The notes under the pieces: generated by a model
What the model saw: only the letters and a program-made list of their open reading frames with translations
What the model was told of the DNA's origin: nothing
The model's database searches: none
Shown: in pieces, positions 1 to 5,365 of the stretch
Layout: each line of letters opens with the position of its first letter
Position numbering within the stretch: the first letter of the stretch is position 1
Made by a program: the position numbers and the translations under genes
Source: Candidatus Zhuqueibacterota bacterium
Lineage (GTDB): Bacteria; Zhuqueibacterota; Zhuqueibacteria; Oceanimicrobiales; Oceanimicrobiaceae
Direction of reading: 5' to 3'
Assembly: GCA_011775825.1 (NCBI GenBank)
Contig: JAABYK010000074.1
Coordinates: 1 to 5,531, forward strand
Length of the DNA stretch: 5,531 nucleotides

Positions 1-1038
1 AATGTTCAACCTCATTCTGGTTCACAAGCTAACATAGCCGCTTATTTCTCCTTTGTAAATCCGGGCGATACAATTCTTGGCATGAATTTAGCCCACGGAG
101 GGCATCTCACGCACGGCAGTCCGGTCAATTTTTCGGGCCGAATTTTTCGGGTGATTTTTTACGGCGTGGAGCGTGAAACCGGACGCATCGATTTTGATCA
201 AGTGGCCTGCATTGCAAAAGAAGATAAGCCTAAACTCATCATCGCCGGAGCGAGCGCATATTCACGCGAAATTGATTACAGGAAATTTCGCGAGATCGCG
301 GACGACGTAAATGCTTATCTGTTAGCGGATATGGCTCATCCCGCTGGGCTCATCGCGTGTAAACTTTTGCAAAGCCCTCTTCCTTATTGTCATGTTGTAA
401 CCACGACAACTCACAAGACATTGAGGGGGCCACGTGGGGGTATGATCTTGTTGGGCAATGATGGGGAAAATGATTTAGGCATTCAGACTCCAAAAGGGCG
501 AACCAAATTGTGGTCCCAGGTGGTGGACTCTAATGTCTTTCCCGGGTTTCAGGGTGGGCCACTCATGCATGTTATTGCTGCAAAGGCGGTCGCATTCAAG
601 GAAGCGCTCGAACCCAAATTCAAGATATATTCACAGCAAGTCATAAAAAATGCTCAAGCGCTGGCCGACAAACTCATCGATCTTGGCTATGATATTGTCT
701 CGGGCGGTACCGACACACATTTGTTGCTGGTGGATTTGAGGAACAAAAATCTCACCGGCAAAGAATCTGAAGAGGCTTTGGAAAAGGCTGGCATTACCGT
801 AAACAAAAATATGGTGCCTTTTGATGAACAGAGTCCGTTTGTGACCAGCGGCATTCGAATCGGGACGCCTGCATTGACCACCCGTGGGATGAAAGAGGAC
901 GAAATGGAAGAGATTGCTTTTCTAATTGATAAAGTATTGTCCAATATAGAAAACGAATCCGTGCTGAAAATGGTCAAAGAGCAAGTTTCAGATCTCTGTT
1001 CACGGCTTCCTTTGTACGAAGAATTGCAAAGCGTTTAA
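1..1038 (+). CDS. glyA: Serine hydroxymethyltransferase, 3' part (5' end outside window)
   Basis: This is a cytosolic PLP enzyme that converts serine plus tetrahydrofolate to glycine plus 5,10-methylene-THF, feeding glycine, purine and thymidylate synthesis. The frame is open from base 1 and starts inside the conserved NVQPHSGSQAN block, so the ATG at 82 is internal. By comparison with the E. coli enzyme (catalytic Lys229), about 90 N-terminal residues are missing. Visible signatures are NLAHGGHLTHGSPVNFSG, the cofactor-site Asp in LADMAHPAGL, the Schiff-base lysine in TTTTHKTLRGPRGG (Lys codon 415-417), FPGFQGGPLMHVIAAKAVA, SGGTDTHLLLVDLR, and TVNKNMVPFDEQSPFVTSGIRIGTPALTTRG. About 20 residues (GENDLGIQTPKGRTKLWSQV region) are inserted after the PLP site relative to E. 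coli, as I recall for FCB-type enzymes. The frame is intact. The stop lies 2 bases before nrdR, suggesting co-transcription. Confidence 0.97.
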   Translation, partial: NVQPHSGSQANIAAYFSFVNPGDTILGMNLAHGGHLTHGSPVNFSGRIFRVIFYGVERETGRIDFDQVACIAKEDKPKLIIAGASAYSREIDYRKFREIADDVNAYLLADMAHPAGLIACKLLQSPLPYCHVVTTTTHKTLRGPRGGMILLGNDGENDLGIQTPKGRTKLWSQVVDSNVFPGFQGGPLMHVIAAKAVAFKEALEPKFKIYSQQVIKNAQALADKLIDLGYDIVSGGTDTHLLLVDLRNKNLTGKESEEALEKAGITVNKNMVPFDEQSPFVTSGIRIGTPALTTRGMKEDEMEEIAFLIDKVLSNIENESVLKMVKEQVSDLCSRLPLYEELQSV

Positions 1039-1040
1039 GG

Positions 1041-1493
1041 ATGCGCTGCCCGTTTTGCAAATACGAAGATAGCAAAGTCATCGATTCTCGTTCCAGTAGC
1101 GATGGGAGGGTGATACGACGTCGACGGGAATGCCTGAATTGCGCTAAGAGATTTACCACAAAAGAATATGTTGAAGAATCTCCCCTGATGGTCGTCAAAG
1201 TTGATGGACGAAGAGAACAATACGACCGCGATAAACTGAAAAGAAGTTTACGAGTTGCCTGTAAGAAACGTCCAATTTCAACCGGTACTCTGGATGAAAT
1301 TGTTACCAAGACTGAGGCCGTATTACGGGACAAATTTCAAGATGAAATCCCTTCCAGAGAAATTGGTGAACTCGTGATGGGATATTTAGAGCAGTTGGAT
1401 GAAGTGGCCTACGTGCGATTTGCGTCGGTTTATCGTAACTTTCAGGACAAAGAAGCATTTATGAACGAATTAACGGGTTTGAAAAAAAAATAA
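1041..1493 (+). CDS. nrdR: Transcriptional repressor NrdR
   Basis: NrdR is a nucleotide-sensing repressor of ribonucleotide reductase genes, binding NrdR boxes in their promoters. At 150 aa it has the usual family length. The N-terminal zinc ribbon is complete, with Cys3, Cys6, Cys31 and Cys34 (MRCPFC...ECLNC), followed by the basic DSRSSSDGRVIRRRREC segment that belongs to the DNA-binding part. An ATP-cone follows at about residues 49-139 (VVKVDGRREQYDRDKLKRSL ... EVAYVRFASVYRNF). The start is fixed by the MRCPFC motif. AAGG abuts the ATG directly, which is too close for a good Shine-Dalgarno, so translation is probably coupled to glyA (stop-to-start gap of 2 bases). The C-terminus is LKKK, encoded by a run of nine A. 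No ribonucleotide reductase gene or NrdR box was seen, so its targets lie elsewhere. Confidence 0.97.
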   Translation: MRCPFCKYEDSKVIDSRSSSDGRVIRRRRECLNCAKRFTTKEYVEESPLMVVKVDGRREQYDRDKLKRSLRVACKKRPISTGTLDEIVTKTEAVLRDKFQDEIPSREIGELVMGYLEQLDEVAYVRFASVYRNFQDKEAFMNELTGLKKK

Positions 1494-1522
1494 AGACGTC
1501 CCACAAGCTTTGCAAGAGGTCA

Positions 1523-1577
1523 GGAGCAGATAGGTTCTGCCGCTAACCGACATGGTTGGTGCACTATCTGCTCTTTT
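1523..1577 (+). terminator. Long hairpin with short T-run between nrdR and tatC (possible terminator/attenuator)
   Basis: The outer stem is a perfect 10-bp inverted repeat, GAGCAGATAG (1524-1533) against CTATCTGCTC (1564-1573), extendable by a G-U pair at 1523/1574. The inner part also folds: TGC 1538-1540 pairs with GCA 1561-1563, and GCTAACC 1542-1548 pairs with GGTTGGT 1554-1560, leaving loop GACAT. C1541 and GTTC 1534-1537 are bulged. Four T (1574-1577) follow, then an ATG at 1578. This fits an intrinsic terminator or partial attenuator, although the T-run is short and the next gene begins at once. It could instead be a processing or mRNA-stability element. The pairing is seen directly; the function is inferred. 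Confidence 0.6.
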
Positions 1578-1595
1578 ATGTTAAACCAGAAATCA

Positions 1596-2375
1596 ATGAA
1601 CGAAACAGCCACAAAAAAAGTCACAGACGATGAGAAGGAAATGGCTTTTCTGGATCATCTCGAAGAACTCAGGTGGCGTTTAATTAAGGCTATCGTTGCG
1701 GTCATGATTTGTGCGATTGCAGTGTACTTTTTTTCCGACAAAGTTTTGACTGTTCTAATAAATCCGTACAATGAGGCTTTGTCTAAGTTGAACAAAACCG
1801 ATGCACAGAAACTTATTTTCCTTGCTCCCACCGGTGGATTCATGATTCACATTAAGCTGGCTGTTTTTAGCGGCATATTTCTGTCTCTTCCGATCATCTT
1901 CTACCAACTTTGGCAGTTTATCGCGCCGGGCTTATTTGAAAGTGAAAAGAAATATGTTCCTCTGGTGGTTGTTCTCTCAACGCTTTGTTTCGCAGTGGGT
2001 GCGTTGTTCTGCTATTTTGTTGTTTTGCGATATGGCTTGAGGTTCTTGCTAAGCTTTGAAACTTCCGATTTGATTGCCACTATCTCGGTAAACGAATATT
2101 TGCAGTTTATCACAATGCTTCTACTCGTGTTCGGGTTGATTTTCGAGTTGCCTATACTTGCCTTTTTTTTGACAAAAGTAGGATTTCTTACACCGGCCTT
2201 TATGCGCTATTATCGCCGGCATGGCATTGTGACGATGGTGATTCTTGCGGCGCTTATCACACCTCCTGATATTTTTACCCAACTGCTTTTGGCCGGTCCT
2301 TTGGTTTTGCTTTACGAAATCAGCATCGTGGTGTCTAAATTTGCGTTAAAAAAATCGGAAAGTCAGGCTGAGTAA
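1596..2375 (+). CDS. tatC: Sec-independent protein translocase subunit TatC
   Basis: TatC is the inner-membrane receptor of the twin-arginine pathway, binding RR signal peptides of folded proteins and recruiting TatA/B. Conserved marks are the cytoplasmic FLDHLEELRWRL (its second Glu aligns with E. coli Glu15), the periplasmic LAPTGGF, the loop FIAPGLFESEKKYV, the FELP motif in TM4 (Glu aligns with E. coli Glu170), and ITPPDIFTQLLLAGPLVLLYE. Six hydrophobic segments are readable. The start is uncertain. The frame opens with ATG 1578, but this abuts the upstream hairpin's T-run and has no ribosome site. ATG 1596 gives 259 aa and is used here. ATG 1641 (244 aa) has GAGAAGGAA in front, but the Glu before that Met (EMAFLDHLEELR) looks conserved in related proteins, favouring an upstream start. 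No tatA/tatB is in the window. Confidence 0.95.
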   Translation: MNETATKKVTDDEKEMAFLDHLEELRWRLIKAIVAVMICAIAVYFFSDKVLTVLINPYNEALSKLNKTDAQKLIFLAPTGGFMIHIKLAVFSGIFLSLPIIFYQLWQFIAPGLFESEKKYVPLVVVLSTLCFAVGALFCYFVVLRYGLRFLLSFETSDLIATISVNEYLQFITMLLLVFGLIFELPILAFFLTKVGFLTPAFMRYYRRHGIVTMVILAALITPPDIFTQLLLAGPLVLLYEISIVVSKFALKKSESQAE

Positions 2376-2384
2376 AGAGGAGGA
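2376..2384 (+). promoter_or_regulatory. Strong Shine-Dalgarno of dcd
   Basis: AGAGGAGGA lies immediately after the tatC stop, with the GGAGG core 11 bases before the dcd ATG. It is one of only two strong purine-rich SD-like tracts in the window and supports the ATG at 2395. It also implies independent ribosome entry rather than pure coupling to tatC. Confidence 0.75.
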
Positions 2385-2394
2385 AAAACGGCCA

Positions 2395-2949
2395 ATGGCA
2401 ATTAAAGCTGATAGATGGATAAAAAAGATGGCGTTGAAGCACGGGATGATCGAACCATTCATGGAAAAACAGATGGGTGAGTCGGTCATTTCATACGGGC
2501 TCTCTTCCTATGGGTACGATGTTCGAATTGCAAATGTATTCAAGCTTTTCACAAATCTCAATTCAACCATTGTCGATCCCAAACACTTCGACCCCAAATC
2601 CTTTGTCGACTTCAAAGGAGATGTTTGCATTATTCCGCCGAACTCATTTGCACTGGGAAGAACTGTGGAATATTTCAGAATTCCACGAAATATCATGACC
2701 ATCTGTGTTGGCAAATCGACCTACGCTCGATGCGGAATCATTACAAATGTCACCCCCCTTGAGCCTGGATGGGAAGGCCACGTTACGTTGGAGATCTCAA
2801 ATACCACCCCACTTCCGGCCAAAATATTCGCAGGCGAAGGGATCGCCCAAATCCTGTTTTTTGAAAGCGATGAGGACTGCTTGACCTCATACGCGGAGAA
2901 AAAGGGCAAATATCAATCACAAGTCGGGATTACTTTACCCAAAGTCTAA
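2395..2949 (+). CDS. dcd: dCTP deaminase
   Basis: The enzyme deaminates dCTP to dUTP, the precursor of dUMP and so of dTTP; the family forms cytosolic homotrimers related to dUTPase. The protein is 184 aa, normal for the family. Motifs are SYGLSSYGYDVR (33-44), DVCIIPPNSFALGRTVEYF (76-94), GKSTYARCGI (106-115), PGWEGHVTLEISNTTPLPAK (124-143), and the C-terminal GKYQSQVGITLPK (171-183), which probably closes over bound nucleotide. Aligning by eye with E. coli Dcd, catalytic Ser111, Arg115 and Glu138 correspond to Ser108, Arg112 and Glu133, all present. Some relatives are bifunctional and also hydrolyse dUTP to dUMP; the sequence alone does not let me decide. The gene sits 19 bases after tatC. 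Together with nrdR and glyA upstream, it gives the region a deoxynucleotide-supply theme. Confidence 0.95.
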   Translation: MAIKADRWIKKMALKHGMIEPFMEKQMGESVISYGLSSYGYDVRIANVFKLFTNLNSTIVDPKHFDPKSFVDFKGDVCIIPPNSFALGRTVEYFRIPRNIMTICVGKSTYARCGIITNVTPLEPGWEGHVTLEISNTTPLPAKIFAGEGIAQILFFESDEDCLTSYAEKKGKYQSQVGITLPKV

Positions 2950-2980
2950 CATTTACTGTATTTAATTAGTGCCTGATACA

Positions 2981-3841
2981 ATGACAGACAGCAACGGATA
3001 TGCTGATTTACATCTTCACTCAAGTCGATCTGACGGGCATTGTTCGCCAACAGAGTTAATCGACAAATGCTTGTCACTTGGTCTCAGAGCGCTGGCCATC
3101 GTGGATCACGATGACGTCACAGCATTGGCCGAGGCGATCGAATACGGTAAGAAGCACGGGATGGAAGTCATCACGGGCGTTGAGCTAAGTGTGAGCTTTC
3201 GCGACCAGGATATCCACATTTTAGGTTATTGTTTTGATTTCGATAATAGAGAATTGGTTGACTATTTAGCTTTCGTCAAAGAAGAACGCATTAAACGAGC
3301 CAAACGGATCGTAGAGAAATTGGCACAATTAGGGATGCCTATCTCCTTTGAGGCTGTCTTGAAAAAGGCAGGTGTCGGATCGGTGGGACGCCCACATATC
3401 GCCGATCTTCTCGTCGAGGAAGGCCATGTTTATTCATTTCAGGAGGCCTTCAACCGCTACTTGGGAGACGGCAAACCTGGCAATGTCAAAAAACATAAGA
3501 CTGGAATTCAAAAGGCTTTGAAGTTGGTTAACAATGCTGGAGGTGTGTGTTCCATCGCACATCCCGGTTTGCAGATAGGGTATGAGAAAATGTTGGAATT
3601 GATTAAGGCTGGTGTGGATGGCATTGAGGTAATTCATCCGAGGCACAATGAGCAACGAGTACAAGTTCTTCGGGAATTGGTTAAGCGAAACGGTCTGCTG
3701 GAAACAGGTGGGTCCGATTATCACGGAGATAACCAAGGAAACAACGTGCTTGGCAAGTATAAAGTGCGATACAAATGTGTCACAAGATTGAAAGAGGCTG
3801 CTGCTACCTTAAAAGGATATTCTTTGGCTTATGATAATTGA
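2981..3841 (+). CDS. PHP-domain metal-dependent phosphoesterase (RnaAM/YciV-like)
   Basis: This is a predicted cytosolic phosphoesterase of the PHP superfamily. The closest characterised family I recognise is E. coli YciV (RNase AM) and the 3',5'-nucleotide bisphosphate phosphatases. Metal-site motifs appear in order (numbered from GTG 2969): DLHLHSSRSDG (Asp13, His15, His17, Asp22), IVDHDD (His47), GVELS (Glu72), DIHILGY (His83), GRPHIA (His143), SIAHPG (His198) and GGSDYHG (Asp250, His252). The set is complete, so an active trinuclear enzyme is expected. About residues 100-170 form the helical insertion seen in YciV-type proteins. The start may be GTG 2969 (290 aa) or ATG 2981 (286 aa); neither has a clear ribosome site, and ATG is preferred. 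The 3' end overlaps the next gene by 11 bases, so the two are probably translationally coupled. Substrate is unproven: nucleotide phosphates or short RNA ends are the likely candidates. Confidence 0.9.
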   Translation: MTDSNGYADLHLHSSRSDGHCSPTELIDKCLSLGLRALAIVDHDDVTALAEAIEYGKKHGMEVITGVELSVSFRDQDIHILGYCFDFDNRELVDYLAFVKEERIKRAKRIVEKLAQLGMPISFEAVLKKAGVGSVGRPHIADLLVEEGHVYSFQEAFNRYLGDGKPGNVKKHKTGIQKALKLVNNAGGVCSIAHPGLQIGYEKMLELIKAGVDGIEVIHPRHNEQRVQVLRELVKRNGLLETGGSDYHGDNQGNNVLGKYKVRYKCVTRLKEAAATLKGYSLAYDN

Positions 3842-4460
3842 AAGATTAGAAGTCGGCGTTTTTGCCGAGAACTGTTATGTCGTTGGATGTGAAGAAACCC
3901 TCGAGGGTGTGATCATCGATCCCGGCGATGAAGTGCCGCGAATCCTCGACAAAGTCAGGGATAGCAACCTCAGGATTAAATACATTCTCCTGACACACGG
4001 GCACTTAGACCACGTGAAAGAACTGAATGCTGTCAAGGAATCCGTGAGCGTTCCGGTCCTGATGCATGGTGATGATCACTTTCTGCTGGATAATCTGCCA
4101 GCTCAGGCCGCAGCTTTTGGACTGACGTCTTCTGGAATACCCAAAGTAGATAGGTACATAGACGAAGGCGAGAAGATTGAATTCGGCAAGATCGTGTTCC
4201 GAACATTGCATACACCCGGCCACTCGCCTGGCAGCGTTTCATTTGTTGCGGGTGGCGTGGCTTTTGTCGGTGATGCACTCTTTGCGGGATCAATCGGACG
4301 GACGGATTTGCCAGGGGGCGATTACGACCTGTTGATTGAATCGATAAAGACTAAGCTTTTCCCGTTAGGGGACGAGACGGTTATTTATTCCGGACACGGA
4401 CCGAAAACAACCATTGGCCAGGAAAAGCAGGTCAATCCCTTCGTTGGTCAAAACATTTAA
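3831..4460 (+). CDS. Metallo-beta-lactamase-fold hydrolase (glyoxalase II / YcbL-like)
   Basis: This 209-aa single-domain protein has the full binuclear metal site of the MBL fold: THGHLDH (His56, His58, Asp60, His61), His131 in HTPGHSPGS, Asp148 in GDALFAGSIGRTDLPGG, and His189 in YSGHGPKTTIGQEKQVNPF. This pattern matches the short glyoxalase II-like group (YcbL type), which lacks the C-terminal helical domain of true GloB. A thioester such as S-lactoylglutathione or a similar low-molecular-weight thiol adduct is a plausible substrate, but the family is poorly assigned. The N-terminus MIIERLEVGVFAENCYVV is typical and fixes the ATG at 3831. That ATG lies inside the last codons of the PHP gene. 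An AAAGGA stretch lies about 14 bases upstream, too far to be ideal, so coupling to PHP translation is likely. Confidence 0.92.
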   Translation: MIIERLEVGVFAENCYVVGCEETLEGVIIDPGDEVPRILDKVRDSNLRIKYILLTHGHLDHVKELNAVKESVSVPVLMHGDDHFLLDNLPAQAAAFGLTSSGIPKVDRYIDEGEKIEFGKIVFRTLHTPGHSPGSVSFVAGGVAFVGDALFAGSIGRTDLPGGDYDLLIESIKTKLFPLGDETVIYSGHGPKTTIGQEKQVNPFVGQNI

Positions 4461-4480
4461 GCAAAGGCAGGTTGAATTCA

Positions 4481-5149
4481 ATGTCTGATGTTGTAACCTT
4501 AAAACAAGTAAAGAAAGATCCTCAAGTTAAGGCCTACATTGACCGTGCGGATGAGTATTTGGCTGTAATCGGCTATACGGAACACGGACCGCGTCATTGT
4601 GGGTTGGTAGCGAAATCTGCATTTCAAACTCTGGTCGAGTTAGGCGTGCCCGAGCGAGAAGCAGAGTTGTCTGCCATCGCTGGCTATCTGCACGATATTG
4701 GAAATGTGTTTAATCGAGTGAATCATGCCTATACAGGTGCGGTGCTGGCCCACACGCTGTTGCGTGATATGGGCATGGATCCAACGGAAATTACGGCAAT
4801 CGTGGCTGCGATTGGCAGCCATGACGATAACGGCTACGAACCTGTGAGCCGAATTAGTGCGGGGTTGATTTTGGCCGACAAGTCGGATGTTCATCGTTCT
4901 CGGGTTCGGAATCCTGACATGATTAAATTCGACATTCATGATCGTGTAAACTATGCTGTGCAGAAATCTTTCCTGCAAGTGGACAATGAAAAAAAGACCA
5001 TCACGTTATTTTTGAAAATCGACTTGGAGATTTCTTCGGTCATGGAATATTTTGAGATTTTTCTAAACAGAATGCTTTATTGCAAACGAGCGGCCAATTT
5101 TTTGGGCTGCAGGTTCAGTTTGGCTGTAAATGACAATTATCTTCTTTAA
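4481..5149 (+). CDS. HD-domain protein, putative phosphohydrolase
   Basis: This is a 222-aa protein of the HD superfamily, whose members are usually metal-dependent phosphohydrolases acting on nucleotides. From ATG 4481, likely metal ligands are His39 (GPRHCGLV), the HD pair His71-Asp72 (AGYLHDIGNVFNRVNH), His114 (IGSHDDN) and Asp133 (LILADKSDVHRSRVRN). The C-terminal half (FDIHDRVNYAVQKSFLQVD, EISSVMEYFEIFLNRMLYCKRAANFLGC) matches what I recall as a widespread but uncharacterised family found in Firmicutes and others, so I give no symbol. A TTG at 4472 would add three residues. ATG 4481 is preferred because GGCAGG lies 9 bases before it and the family tends to start MSDxVTL. It follows the MBL gene by 20 bases. 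No membrane segment or partner domain is seen. Confidence 0.9.
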   Translation: MSDVVTLKQVKKDPQVKAYIDRADEYLAVIGYTEHGPRHCGLVAKSAFQTLVELGVPEREAELSAIAGYLHDIGNVFNRVNHAYTGAVLAHTLLRDMGMDPTEITAIVAAIGSHDDNGYEPVSRISAGLILADKSDVHRSRVRNPDMIKFDIHDRVNYAVQKSFLQVDNEKKTITLFLKIDLEISSVMEYFEIFLNRMLYCKRAANFLGCRFSLAVNDNYLL

Positions 5150-5159
5150 AACCAACCGC

Positions 5160-5197
5160 AAAATTTTCTTGCAAGTTGTTGATTTTTTTCTTATAAT
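5160..5197 (+). promoter_or_regulatory. Sigma70-type promoter with A/T-rich upstream tract
   Basis: A -35 box TTGCAA (5169-5174, 4 of 6 consensus) and a perfect -10 TATAAT (5192-5197) are separated by exactly 17 bases. AAAATTTT (5160-5167) directly upstream could act as an UP element. Transcription would start around 5203-5206, giving a leader of roughly 160 bases before the RNase E/G start at 5366. It lies just after the HD gene stop (5149). This is the best promoter in the window. Confidence 0.7.
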
Positions 5198-5227
5198 ATT
5201 TAATTGATTTCTGCTTTGGGAGGATGC

Positions 5228-5255
5228 AAAAAGGATAGGAATATCCTTTTTTTTT
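5228..5255 (+). terminator. Intrinsic terminator or leader attenuator, GGAA tetraloop
   Basis: AAAAAGGATA (5228-5237) pairs perfectly over 10 bp with TATCCTTTTT (5242-5251) around a GGAA loop (5238-5241, a GNRA tetraloop), and the T-run spans nine bases (5247-5255). The stem is A/U-rich with only two G-C pairs, but the T-run is strong. It lies 79 bases after the HD gene stop, so it could end that operon. It also lies about 25 bases downstream of the predicted start from the TATAAT promoter, so it would act as an attenuator if that promoter drives RNase E/G. Confidence 0.75.
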
Positions 5256-5263
5256 GGTCATTT

Positions 5264-5276
5264 TGTTCTTTGAAAA
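5264..5276 (+). promoter_or_regulatory. boxA-like antitermination element
   Basis: TGTTCTTTGAAAA matches the boxA element of rRNA operon leaders (for example TGCTCTTTAACA in E. coli and TGTTCTTTGAAAA-type in Firmicutes). In those leaders the RNA is bound by NusB/S10 to make elongation resistant to termination and to Rho. It sits just downstream of the terminator hairpin and about 90 bases before the RNase E/G start. The match is read directly; function here is inference, and a 13-base A/T-rich word could occur by chance. Confidence 0.45.
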
Positions 5277-5308
5277 TTCGCCACAGCTCCAGCAAGTTTA
5301 TTTTCAAC

Positions 5309-5352
5309 AAATGTGTCGTTGAGACACTTTGGCATTTCAACTGGTTTTGAAA
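5309..5352 (+). other. Small hairpins in the RNase E/G 5' leader
   Basis: Two short stem-loops precede the start codon. GTGTC (5313-5317) pairs with GACAC (5323-5327) around loop GTTGA, flanked by a weaker AAATG (5309-5313) / CATTT (5333-5337) pairing that shares G5313. TTTCAA (5335-5340) pairs with TTGAAA (5347-5352) around CTGGTT; this second stem competes with the CATTT pairing, so the two are alternatives. No strong ribosome site is present before the ATG (only CGAGATAT). The leader may therefore be structured for control or for RNase self-cleavage; this is inferred from pairing alone. Confidence 0.35.
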
Positions 5353-5365
5353 CGAGATATAAAAT

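Noticed and set aside
974..1333. Minus-strand open frame across nrdR, and similar antisense frames over glyA, dcd, PHP, MBL and HD genes.
   Set aside because: They lie opposite strongly conserved genes, show no family motifs and have low-complexity composition typical of shadow frames.
1482..1577. Run of nine A at the end of nrdR followed by a hairpin, resembling a programmed frameshift signal.
   Set aside because: The hairpin begins over 30 bases after the slip site, the in-frame product already has the normal family length, and the -1 extension has no recognisable domain.
1494..1577. Possible small structured RNA such as 4.5S/SRP RNA, prompted by GGTCAGG at 1518-1524.
   Set aside because: The rest of the SRP core (GGAAGGAAGCAGCC-type) is absent and there is no promoter in front; a terminator-like hairpin explains the pairing better.
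2950..2980. Promoter in the dcd-PHP gap (TTTAAT around 2961).
   Set aside because: No acceptable -35 box lies at the right spacing, and the gap is only about 30 bases, consistent with co-transcription.
5218..5238. Micro-ORF in the RNase E/G leader: GGGAGG then ATG CAA AAA GGA TAG, with its stop in the 5' arm of the terminator hairpin, suggestive of a leader peptide.
   Set aside because: The purine tract touches the ATG with no spacer, so ribosome initiation there is unlikely, and four codons without regulatory residues give no support.
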